NCBI RefSeq assembly: GCF_019931575.1
Contig: NZ_CP082923.1
Location: forward strand, 3,782,001 to 3,846,000
Source of the DNA: Caulobacter segnis
GTDB lineage: Bacteria > Pseudomonadota > Alphaproteobacteria > Caulobacterales > Caulobacteraceae
Direction of reading: 5' to 3'
DNA length: 64,000 nt
Shown here: positions 29,127 to 36,846 of the stretch, one piece after another
Layout of the letters: each line of letters starts with the position of its first letter
Position numbering within the stretch: the stretch's first letter is position 1
Translations under genes and position numbers: made by a program
The notes under the pieces: generated by a model
Seen by the model: only the letters and a program-made list of their open reading frames with translations
Database searches by the model: none
Told to the model about the DNA's origin: nothing

Positions 29127-29993
29127 ATGATCGAACTGCTGGCCTTGGCTTTGATGCGCGCGCAGGTCGCCGCGGCGTTCGGCGTGGTCCTGGTGCTGCT
29201 GCTGCGCCTGCCCCTGCGCCGCCTGTTCGGGCCGCGCCTGGCCTACTGGCTGTGGGCCATCGCGCCGGCCGCCGCGATCGCCAGCCTGTTCCCCAGCCTT
29301 TCGGAGTCGCTCGAGATCGGCGCGACCGCCTCGCCCCTGGCGCCGGACGCGGCGCTGAAGGTGGTGGCGGTCTGGCTGGCCGGGGCAGGCGTCTTCGCCG
29401 GCTTCGTCGCGTGGCGGGAGCGCGCCTTCCGCCGGCTGGTCGAGCGGGGCGAGGCCGGGCCCGCCGTCATGGGCGCCCTGTGGCCGCGCCTGGTGCTGCC
29501 CGCCGACTTCGAGGACCGCTTCAGCGCTCGCGAGCGCGAGCTGATCCTGCTGCACGAGCGCACCCACATCCGGCGCGGCGACCCGATGGCCAATCTGATC
29601 GTGGCCGGCTGCCGGGTGCTGGGCTGGTTCAACCCCATGGTCCATCTCGGCGCGGCCTTCCTCCGCATCGACCAGGAACTGGCCTGCGACGCCAGCGTGC
29701 TGGCCCTGCGGACCGGCATCCGGAGCGACTACGCCCGGGCGCTGCTGAAGGTGTCGATGGTCGGCAGCAGCTCGCCCCTGGCCTGCGGCTGGGGGACCCA
29801 TCCGCTGATCCTGCGCGTCGGCTTCGTGGGCCGGACCGAGCCCAGCCGCCGGCGCGAGATCGTCGGCTTCCTGGCCGTGACGGTCTTCACCCTCGCCACC
29901 GTCGTCGGCGTGTGGATGCTGGCGCCGCGCGGCTTCGACCAGCACGCCTTCGCGCCGGACGCCCTCTACGCCGCCCGCCCCGGCCTGAACTGA
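29127..29993 (+). CDS. M56/BlaR1-like membrane metalloprotease 1
   Basis: 288 residues. N-terminal transmembrane helices are followed by a cytoplasmic gluzincin domain with the zinc motif LLHERTHIRRGDP (HExxH form H-E-R-T-H), a downstream Glu in RIDQELACDASVLAL, and a final helix (about 258-280). It is similar to the zinc protease part of BlaR1/MecR1 but ends without a penicillin-sensor domain. In BlaR1 systems this protease inactivates the BlaI repressor. No blaI-like gene is in the window, although a BlaI-type box precedes this gene. Confidence 0.85.
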   Translation: MIELLALALMRAQVAAAFGVVLVLLLRLPLRRLFGPRLAYWLWAIAPAAAIASLFPSLSESLEIGATASPLAPDAALKVVAVWLAGAGVFAGFVAWRERAFRRLVERGEAGPAVMGALWPRLVLPADFEDRFSARERELILLHERTHIRRGDPMANLIVAGCRVLGWFNPMVHLGAAFLRIDQELACDASVLALRTGIRSDYARALLKVSMVGSSSPLACGWGTHPLILRVGFVGRTEPSRRREIVGFLAVTVFTLATVVGVWMLAPRGFDQHAFAPDALYAARPGLN

Positions 29994-30107
29994 TCCCGCC
30001 CCCAACGGCCGGAGGAAGCACGACCGCAATCTTGCCGTCTTGCGGCCGGATCGTTCCCCGTGAGCGAGGATCGCGGCGGTTGCGCCCACGTCGATCAACG
30101 CGCCGGC

Positions 30108-30132
30108 TTGACGTGAGAATTTACAGTTGTAA
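30108..30132 (+). promoter_or_regulatory. Promoter with BlaI/CopY-like operator, M56 gene 2
   Basis: TTGACG at 30108 and TTACAgtTGTAA at 30121-30132. The box is a perfect palindrome and an exact TACAnnTGTA. After TTGACGT there are 11 bases and then GTTGTAAC, acceptable for a Caulobacter -10 (GCTANAWC type), so the operator would block the promoter. Confidence 0.72.
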
Positions 30133-30170
30133 CCATTGACGCGAGGAAACGGCAGGAACCGCATCCGACG

Positions 30171-31055
30171 ATGATCGAGCTCTTCGCCCTCGCCCTGATC
30201 CGGGCCCAGATCGCCGCCGCCGCCGCGGTGCTGCTGGTCATCATCCTGCGGCCGTCGGCCCGCCGTCTGTTCGGGCCGCGCCGCGCCTACGGCCTGTGGG
30301 CCGTGGTGCCGGCCGCCGCCGCCGCCGCCTTCCTGCCCAGCCTGGCCGAGACGATGGACCTGGGTTCTCCCGCTCGCCCCCTGGGCGTCTGGGCCGGCAA
30401 GCTGATCCTGCTGTGGCTGGCCGGCTGCGCGGTCGCCACCGCCATCCTGGTCCTGCGCGAGCGCCTGTTCCGCAAGAAGGTCGACCAGGGCCTGGCCGGT
30501 CCGGCCGTGATGGGCGCCCTGTGGCCGCGCATCGTCCTGCCGTCCGACTTCGCCCAGCGCTTCGAGCCCCGCGAGCGCGAGATGATCACCCTGCACGAGC
30601 GCACCCACATCAATCGTGGCGATCCGATCGCCAACCTGGTCATCGCCGGGGCCGGCGTGGTCGGCTGGTGCAACCCGATGATCGCCCTGGCTTCGCGCCT
30701 GGTCCGCATCGACCAGGAGCTGGCCTGCGACGCCACCGTCGTGGCCCTGCGTTCGGACATCCGCGCCGACTACGCCAAGGCCCTGATGAAGGCGCAGATG
30801 AGCGTTTCGACCTCGCCCCTGGCCTGCGGCTGGGCCACCCATCCGCTGATCCTGCGGGTGTCGCTGCTGAACCGCCGCGAGCCCAGCCTGCACCGCGACA
30901 TCGCCGGCTTCCTGACCATGACCTTCCTGGCGATCATGGCGATGGTCGTCGTCTGGAGCGTGTCGCCGCGCGGTCCCGACTTCCGCGACCTGCGCCCTGG
31001 CCTGGCCGCCCAGATGGACGCCAACGGCGTGATCACCTGGGTGCAGGGCGAGTAG
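30171..31055 (+). CDS. M56/BlaR1-like membrane metalloprotease 2 (paralog)
   Basis: 294 residues, clearly a tandem duplicate of the preceding gene: both begin MIEL-ALAL-RAQ-AAA, and share LHERTHI-RGDP, RIDQELACDA and SPLACGWxTHPLILRV. It has the same topology of N-terminal helices, gluzincin domain and a C-terminal helix (about 247-268), again without a penicillin-binding sensor. It has its own promoter/operator at 30108-30132, so the copies are probably co-regulated but separately transcribed. Confidence 0.85.
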   Translation: MIELFALALIRAQIAAAAAVLLVIILRPSARRLFGPRRAYGLWAVVPAAAAAAFLPSLAETMDLGSPARPLGVWAGKLILLWLAGCAVATAILVLRERLFRKKVDQGLAGPAVMGALWPRIVLPSDFAQRFEPREREMITLHERTHINRGDPIANLVIAGAGVVGWCNPMIALASRLVRIDQELACDATVVALRSDIRADYAKALMKAQMSVSTSPLACGWATHPLILRVSLLNRREPSLHRDIAGFLTMTFLAIMAMVVVWSVSPRGPDFRDLRPGLAAQMDANGVITWVQGE

Positions 31056-31064
31056 CGCCCGCCC

Positions 31065-32195
31065 CTAGCCCAGGAACAGCTTCACGTATTCCTCGACCGG
31101 CCGGCGGTTGAGCGTGTCGTTGATCCAGACCTCCGTCGTCCCGTCCGCGCCCGGCTTGATCAGCCGCACGCCGGCCAGGCGCATGCGGTCGAAGACCCCC
31201 TCGGCGACCTTGGGCTTCAGGACCAACTGGCGGATGTTCGAGGCGTTGGGCGCGGGCTTCAGCTTGGCGGCCCCGGCCTTCTCCAGCGCGGCGAACAGCT
31301 GGTCGGCGGCGGCGAAGGCGGCCTTGTGCCGGGCGTCGAAGTCGTCCAGCGCCGCGAGCGTCAGCACCGCGCACGGCCAGGCCTGGTAGAGCGTCCCGCC
31401 GAACTGGTGGCGCAGGGCGCGGGCCTTGGCGATGTCGGCCTTGGAGCCCGCCAGCACCGCCCCGAACGGCGCGTCCAGGTACTTGTAGAGCGAGACATAG
31501 ACCGTATCGAACAGGGCCGCCGTCCCGGCCACGTCATAGCCGGGCGGGGCCAGCAGCAGGCGCGCCCCGTCCAGGTGCAGGCGGATCCCCTTGCCCCGGG
31601 CGTAGGCGGCGATGTCGCGCAGGGCCGACGGGTCCAGCAGCTCGCCATGGGCGCGGCGCACCGGGCTCTCCAGCGAGATGGCCCCGACCCTCAGCGGATA
31701 GGGTCCGTTCTCGGCCTCGTCGACGGCGGCCTTGATCTCGTCCAGGGTCGGGCCCGCGCGGCCGGGCGCCAGGCTCACCAGATTCAGGCCCGACAGCAGC
31801 TGGGTCGCGTCGCTCTCGTCGCGATAGAGGTGGCTTTCGTGCTGGACGACGACCCGCGTGGCCTCCCCCGCCAGGATGCGCACGGCCACGTGGTTGGCCA
31901 GGGTCCCGGTCGGGAGGAAGGCGCAGTCCTCCTTGCCCAGCATGGCGGCGAAGCGCCGCTCCAGCTCGCCCACCGCGCCGCCGGCCAGATAGCTGTCGCG
32001 CGGCTTGCCCTTCTGGACCAGCTCGGCCAGACGCGCGGCGGTCCTGACCGCGTCCGGCGGCGCGCTGTCGCCGGCCAGCCAGACGCTGCGGGCGTCGACG
32101 GGCGGGAACGGCGGCGGAGCGGCCTGGGTCTGGGCGAAGGCGACGGTCGGCGCGAAGGCCAGCAGGGACGAGGCGAGGAACTGGCGGCGGCGCAT
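31065..32195 (-). CDS. Exported PLP-dependent threonine aldolase-like protein
   Basis: 376 residues. The fold-type I core matches the beta-eliminating lyase/low-specificity L-threonine aldolase family (PF01212): FLPTGTLANHVAVR, HLDGARLLLAPPG, and the PLP lysine in VSLYKYLDAPFGAVLAGS. Unusually, it begins with a signal peptide of Tat form (MRRRQFLASSLLAFAPTVAF). A periplasmic PLP enzyme would need folded export, as Tat allows. The ATG at 32195 is preferred over the adjacent TTG at 32198. Substrate unknown; it may cleave beta-hydroxy amino acids. Confidence 0.82.
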   Translation of the reverse strand: MRRRQFLASSLLAFAPTVAFAQTQAAPPPFPPVDARSVWLAGDSAPPDAVRTAARLAELVQKGKPRDSYLAGGAVGELERRFAAMLGKEDCAFLPTGTLANHVAVRILAGEATRVVVQHESHLYRDESDATQLLSGLNLVSLAPGRAGPTLDEIKAAVDEAENGPYPLRVGAISLESPVRRAHGELLDPSALRDIAAYARGKGIRLHLDGARLLLAPPGYDVAGTAALFDTVYVSLYKYLDAPFGAVLAGSKADIAKARALRHQFGGTLYQAWPCAVLTLAALDDFDARHKAAFAAADQLFAALEKAGAAKLKPAPNASNIRQLVLKPKVAEGVFDRMRLAGVRLIKPGADGTTEVWINDTLNRRPVEEYVKLFLG

Positions 32196-32204
32196 CAAGT
32201 CATC

Positions 32205-32332
32205 CCTTCTTCCCCCTCCGGGGAGGAGGGCTGAAAGCCCGGAGGGGGCAAGTGAAGTGCGTGCTCACACCCTTTGCCCCCACCTGACCGCTGCGCGGTC
32301 GTCCGCCCCCCGGGAGGGGGCGGAAGGTGATA
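32205..32332. repeat. Palindromic G/C-rich intergenic repeat, locus A
   Basis: A type-1 unit (cttcttccccctccgggg, then stem GGGCT-gaa-AGCCC, then cggagggggcaagtg) is followed by a type-2 unit (gcccccacctgaccgc-tgc-gcggtc, then gtccgccccccgggag, then ggcggaaggtgat). It fills the gap between the aldolase start and the histidine kinase stop. Confidence 0.85.
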
Positions 32333-32339
32333 TCCGCCC

Positions 32340-33746
32340 CTACTCCACCCGCGGCAGCACCAGGGCCACGCGCAGGCCCGGGCCCATGCCGTTGTATTCG
32401 CCCGGTCCCTCGGCCAGCTCCAGGCGACCGCCGTGCGAGACGGCGACGGCGCTGACCAGGGACAGGCCCAGGCCCGCGCCCGGCTCGCTGCGGCTGTTCT
32501 CCAGGCGCACGAAGCGCTGGATGACGCGGGCGCGGTCGGCCTCGGGCACGCCCGGGCCGGTGTCGGTGACCGAGAACTCCAGCTCGCCCGAAGAGGTGCG
32601 ACGGGCGCGCAGCATGATCGCCCCGCCCTCGGGCGTGTACTTGATGGCGTTGTCGAGGATGTTGGCCAGGGCCTGGGCCAGGAACTCGCGATTGCCCTTG
32701 ATCGGCAGGGCCGGGACGATCTCGGCCTTGAAGTCCAGGCCCTTGTCCTCGCACGACAGCTCATAGAGCTCGGCCATGTCGGTGGCCAGTTCCGAGGCGT
32801 CGAACGGGCGCTGGTCCGGGGCCGAACCGGCGGCCTGCAGGCGGGCGATGGCCAGCACGGCGTTGAAGGTCTTCAGCACCCCGTCGGCGTCCTGCAGGGC
32901 GGTCTCCAGCGCCGCCACCGGGTCGCCCTTGCCGTTCTCGGCGTCGATCAGGGCGACCTCCATGCGGGCGCGCAGGCGGGTCAGGGGCGAGCGCAGGTCG
33001 TGGGCGATGGCGTCGCCGGCATGGCGCAGGCCGCCCATCAGGCGCTCGATCCGGTCGAGCATGTCGTTCAGGCCCTCGGCCAGCTCGTCATACTCGTCGC
33101 GCGTGCCCCGCACCCGGGCGCGGGCGTGCAGGTCGCCGGCGCGCACGTCGTTGACCACATCCACCAGCCCCTGCATCGAGCGGCTGACATTGCGGCTGAT
33201 CAGCACCCCGCCGGCCATGCCCAGCAGGATGACCAGCGCCCCGGCGCCCCACAGGGCCCGGACGATCTTGCGGACATAGGCCTCGGACGCATCGACGTCG
33301 GCCCCGACGAACAGGATCTCGCCGTGCTCCAGCCGCTGCTGCACCCCGCGTGCGGCGGCCTTGACCTCGGCCCCGTCCAGGTCGGTCTCGGTGACCTTGA
33401 AGCTGGCCCATTGCGGGCCGTCGCCGCTGAAATTGGCGACCGGCGACTCCTCGATCGAGCCCGAGATGCGCTTGCCGTCCCTGTCGGCCAGGAAATACAG
33501 GAACGGCCGCTCGCCCGTCGCCCGCTCGACGATGGTCTGGTTCAGGGCGTCGACGCCGCCCTGGCGATAGGCCGCTTCCAGGCTCTCGAACTCGCGGCTG
33601 ATCTCGGCCTGCGAGCGGCGGTTCACCTCGCCCGCCGTGGCCACGTAGATGTAGCCCAGGAAGGCGCTGGCGGCCGCCGCGAACAGGGCCAGGAACAGCA
33701 GGGTCAGCCGGAACGGCGTGGTGCGGAGAAGGCGCGGCAGACGCAT
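32340..33746 (-). CDS. Two-component sensor histidine kinase
   Basis: 468 residues. Two transmembrane helices (about 10-32 and 165-190) enclose a periplasmic sensor. Then come HAMP (about 190-240), HisKA with the phospho-His in AIAHDLRSPLTRLRARME (about residue 250), and HATPase_c with ANILDNAIKYTPEGG and GAGLGLSLVSAVAVSHGG. It is transcribed after the OmpR-type regulator (36-bp gap), its obvious partner. The order regulator then kinase and the sequence style resemble QseBC/CusRS-like systems; the signal is unknown. Confidence 0.93.
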   Translation of the reverse strand: MRLPRLLRTTPFRLTLLFLALFAAAASAFLGYIYVATAGEVNRRSQAEISREFESLEAAYRQGGVDALNQTIVERATGERPFLYFLADRDGKRISGSIEESPVANFSGDGPQWASFKVTETDLDGAEVKAAARGVQQRLEHGEILFVGADVDASEAYVRKIVRALWGAGALVILLGMAGGVLISRNVSRSMQGLVDVVNDVRAGDLHARARVRGTRDEYDELAEGLNDMLDRIERLMGGLRHAGDAIAHDLRSPLTRLRARMEVALIDAENGKGDPVAALETALQDADGVLKTFNAVLAIARLQAAGSAPDQRPFDASELATDMAELYELSCEDKGLDFKAEIVPALPIKGNREFLAQALANILDNAIKYTPEGGAIMLRARRTSSGELEFSVTDTGPGVPEADRARVIQRFVRLENSRSEPGAGLGLSLVSAVAVSHGGRLELAEGPGEYNGMGPGLRVALVLPRVE

Positions 33747-33782
33747 GACGGGTCCGGCGGCATGGGAGCCGCCGCTGCTCTC

Positions 33783-34454
33783 CTACGGATCCAGCCGGTA
33801 GCCGGCGCCGCGCACGGTCTGCAGCATGGCCCGGTCGAAGCCCTTGTCGATCTTGCTGCGGAGACGCGAGATGTGCACGTCGATGACGTTGGTCTGCGGG
33901 TCGAAGTGGTATTCCCAGACCTTCTCCAGCAGCATGGTGCGGGTCACCGACTGGCCGGCGTGGCGCATCATGAACTCCAGCAGCTGGAATTCGCGCGGCT
34001 GCAGGTCGATTTCCTTGCCTTGGCGATGGACCGTCCGGTTGATCAGGTTCATCTCCAGCTCGCCGACCTTCAGGGTCGTGGCGACGGCGCCGGTCTCGCG
34101 ACGGCGCGACAGGGCCTCGACGCGGGCCATCAGCTCGGGGAAGGCGTACGGCTTGACCAGATAGTCGTCGGCGCCGGCGCGCAGGCCGGTGACGCGGTCA
34201 TTGATCTCGCCCAGGGCCGAGAGGAACAGGACCGGCGTCTGGTCGCCCTCGCGGCGCAGGGTCTCGACCACCTGGACACCGTCAAGCTTGGGCATCATCC
34301 GGTCGACGATCAGGACGTCGAAGCCGCCCTTCTGGGCCGCGGCCAGCCCGGCCTCGCCGTCGGGCGCGTGCTGGACGTCGTAGCCGGCCTCCGTCAGGCC
34401 ATGCGCCATGGCGCCGGCGGCTTCCAGGTCGTCCTCGATAATCAGAATACGCAT
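33783..34454 (-). CDS. OmpR-family response regulator
   Basis: 223 residues. The receiver domain (1-118) has acidic EDD near the start, phospho-acceptor Asp in LIVDRMMPKLDG (about D51) and Lys in DDYLVKPYAF. The C-terminal winged helix (about 128-222) has LQPREFQLLEFMMRHAG, VWEYHFDPQTNVIDVHISRL and VRGAGYRLDP. The ATG at 34454 gives MRILIIEDD; the open frame further upstream is not conserved-looking. It forms an operon with the downstream kinase. Confidence 0.95.
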   Translation of the reverse strand: MRILIIEDDLEAAGAMAHGLTEAGYDVQHAPDGEAGLAAAQKGGFDVLIVDRMMPKLDGVQVVETLRREGDQTPVLFLSALGEINDRVTGLRAGADDYLVKPYAFPELMARVEALSRRRETGAVATTLKVGELEMNLINRTVHRQGKEIDLQPREFQLLEFMMRHAGQSVTRTMLLEKVWEYHFDPQTNVIDVHISRLRSKIDKGFDRAMLQTVRGAGYRLDP

Positions 34455-34588
34455 CGTAGAGCCCCTCATGCGCTCGGGCGGAACAGCGGAACGATCGACG
34501 TTCTCGCGATTCCGCGCATCGCGCGATAGTTGCTCTTGCAATAGCGGTTTCGACGACCGCCGTAACTTAAACCTTGGACAGATACGAA

Positions 34589-34622
34589 AAAGCCCCGCTC
34601 CGGCGGACCGGGGCGGGGCTTT
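34589..34622 (-). terminator. Rho-independent terminator after Do-like protease
   Basis: A 10-bp stem (aaagccccgc / gcggggcttt) with a loop containing its own CCGG/CCGG pairing. On the minus strand it ends GGGGCTTTTTCGTATC. It starts about 20 bp past the stop of the protease gene and separates it from the downstream two-component genes. Confidence 0.88.
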
Positions 34623-34642
34623 CCGTTCGCAAGTCTATCCGC

Positions 34643-36223
34643 TTACGGCGCGATCTTCAGCGCCACGAAGACCGGGCGGTTCTGGCGGATCACCTTGACC
34701 AGCACGCTGGTGCGGCCGGCCTTCTTGGCGTTGGCCACGGCGGCGTTGACGTCGGCCACGCTGGCCACCGCCGCGCCGTTGATGTTCGACAGCACGTCGC
34801 CCTTGGCCAGGCCCTTCTCGCCCGCGTCGCTGTCGCCCTTCACGCCGGTGATCAGCAGGCCCTTGATCTCGCTGTCGATCTTGTAGGTCTGGCGCGAGGC
34901 CGGGTCGATCGCGCCCAGGGTCAGGCCCAGGGCCTCGACCTTTTGAGCGGCGGGCTTGTCCGGGGTCGGCGCGGCGCCGTCCTGATCCTGATCGTCGTCG
35001 TTCTGGGCCAGGGTGCCCTCGGCCGGGCGGGTGCCCGACTTGATGTCGACCGTGCGCGGCTTGCCGTCGCGGATGATCGACAGCTTAATCGTCTCGCCCG
35101 GACGGGCCTTGGCGACCTCGCGGGTCAGTTCCGAGCGGTTGGCCACGGCCACGCCGTTGACGGCGGTCAGGATGTCGTCGGGCAGCAGGCCGGCCTTGGC
35201 GGCCGGGCCGCCGGCGACGATCTCGCTGATGATCGCGCCCTTGACGTCCTTCAGGCCCAGCGCCTCGGCCGCGTCGGCGCCGAAGTCCTGGATGGTCACG
35301 CCGATATAGCCGCGCACGACCTTGCCGCCGGAGATCAGCTGCTTGGCCACGCCCTCGGCGATGTCGGCGGGGATCGCGAAGCCGATGCCGACCGAGCCGC
35401 CCGACGGCGAGTAGATGGCGCTGTTGACGCCGATCACCCGGCCATAGATGTCGAAGCTGGGACCGCCCGAATTGCCCCGGTTGATGGGCGCGTCGATCTG
35501 GATGTAGTTCACGAACGACGAGGTCTGGTCGCCCAGGTCGCGGTCATAGGCCGAGATGATGCCGGCCGTGGCCGTGCCGCCCAGGCCGAACGGGTTGCCG
35601 ATGGTGATGACCCAGTCGCCGACACGCGGCTTGGCCTGGTTCTCGAAGTTCACATACGGGAACTCGGCGTTCTTGGCCTTGGGATCGACGACCTTGATCA
35701 CGGCCAGGTCGGTGCCTTCGTCGCGGCCGATCAGGGTGGCCTTCAGCTCGCGGCCGTCCTTCATCACCACCTGGATGTCGTCGGCGTCGGCCACGACGTG
35801 GTTGTTGGTGACGATGTAGCCGTCGGCCGAGATGAAAAAGCCCGAGCCGGCCGACTGCTGCTTCGGCGTGGCCGGCGTGTCGCCGTCATCGCCGTCCTGG
35901 CCTTGCTGGCCCGGCTTGCCCTTCTGGCCGCGCGGCACGATGTCGAAGCCTTCCAGGCCCGGGATGCGCAGGCCCTGCGGCGAGGCCTTGGAGGTCACGT
36001 TGATCTGGACGACCGCGGGAGAGACCTTCTCGAAGATGTCGGCGAACGACATCGGCGCGCCCGGCGGCGGGGCGAAGGCCGGCGCGCCGGCCATCGAGGC
36101 GCGGATGGCCGGGGCCTCGGCGGCCGCCGTCCCCATGCGCATGCCTACCCCGGCCAGAGCCGCGCAGGCCACGCCCGCACCGGCGACGGCGCCCACAATG
36201 AATCCCGACTTCCTAGCGGTCAT
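34643..36223 (-). CDS. DegP/Do-family periplasmic serine protease
   Basis: 526 residues. An N-terminal signal/anchor (about 8-30) is followed by a trypsin-like domain with His in VTNNHVV (about 139), Asp in TDLAVIK (about 170) and Ser in GNSGGPSFD (about 249). Two PDZ domains follow (about 300-390 and 430-520). Between the LA-loop region and the protease core is a Gly/Gln/Asp-rich collagen-like stretch (GQKGKPGQQGQDGDDGD, about 98-115). It degrades or chaperones misfolded envelope proteins. It is upstream of, and co-oriented with, a two-component pair but separated by a terminator. Confidence 0.94.
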   Translation of the reverse strand: MTARKSGFIVGAVAGAGVACAALAGVGMRMGTAAAEAPAIRASMAGAPAFAPPPGAPMSFADIFEKVSPAVVQINVTSKASPQGLRIPGLEGFDIVPRGQKGKPGQQGQDGDDGDTPATPKQQSAGSGFFISADGYIVTNNHVVADADDIQVVMKDGRELKATLIGRDEGTDLAVIKVVDPKAKNAEFPYVNFENQAKPRVGDWVITIGNPFGLGGTATAGIISAYDRDLGDQTSSFVNYIQIDAPINRGNSGGPSFDIYGRVIGVNSAIYSPSGGSVGIGFAIPADIAEGVAKQLISGGKVVRGYIGVTIQDFGADAAEALGLKDVKGAIISEIVAGGPAAKAGLLPDDILTAVNGVAVANRSELTREVAKARPGETIKLSIIRDGKPRTVDIKSGTRPAEGTLAQNDDDQDQDGAAPTPDKPAAQKVEALGLTLGAIDPASRQTYKIDSEIKGLLITGVKGDSDAGEKGLAKGDVLSNINGAAVASVADVNAAVANAKKAGRTSVLVKVIRQNRPVFVALKIAP

Positions 36224-36399
36224 TCGTCTTTCCTCATCCGCGCGATCCGCGCGGTCCCTTTCGCGTCAACCGCGCGCCCGGCGCGCGGTCCCAGTCGATC
36301 TGAGAACCTAGTCCCGACAATAAAAGGTGCAATGGTTCTCGAATTATCTTTCCGTCATCCGAAAGGCGCTTCTTGAGGCTCCTTTTCGGCGCAATCGTG

Positions 36400-36846
36400 T
36401 CAATCGTCTTCCAGCAGGCGCTTCACGCGCTCTTCCTCGTCCTGCGAAAGCTCGGTCGGCTCGCTCTCGCGGCGACGCAGAAGTCCGAACATCAGCGCGC
36501 CCCCCGCCAGCAGCACGCCCACCGGGGCCAGCCACAGCACGGCGTTGCCGGCCGAGAAGGCCGGCTTCAGCAGCACGAATTCGCCATAGCGCTGCACAAG
36601 GAACGCGCGGATTTCGCGGTCGGAGCGCCCGGCCTTGACCTGTTCGCGGACGATACGCCGCAGGTCGCCGGCCAACTGGGCCTCGGAGTCGTCGATCGAC
36701 TCGTTCTGGCAGACCAGGCAGCGGACCTCCTTGAAGAGGTCGCGGGCCCGGGCCTCCTGGGCCGGATCGGGCAGCCGCTCGGACGGGTCCGACGCGCCGG
36801 CCATCAGGGCGACCGACGCCAGGGCGATCAGCAGGGCGCGCTTCAC
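36400..36846 (-). CDS. ccmH: Cytochrome c maturation protein CcmH (CycL)
   Basis: 148 residues. The signal peptide is followed by the thiol-redox motif RCLVCQNESI (about 42-51) of CcmH, which reduces apocytochrome c haem-binding cysteines. RYGEFVLLKPAFS and a C-terminal transmembrane helix (about 103-125) follow. The start overlaps the ccmF stop by 4 bp (ATGA). It is the last gene of the ccmIEFH operon. Confidence 0.95.
   Translation of the reverse strand: MKRALLIALASVALMAGASDPSERLPDPAQEARARDLFKEVRCLVCQNESIDDSEAQLAGDLRRIVREQVKAGRSDREIRAFLVQRYGEFVLLKPAFSAGNAVLWLAPVGVLLAGGALMFGLLRRRESEPTELSQDEEERVKRLLEDD

Noticed and set aside
32205-32332. A CRISPR array
   Set aside because: The repeats are palindromic pairs separated by genes, not regular repeat-spacer units, and there are no cas genes.
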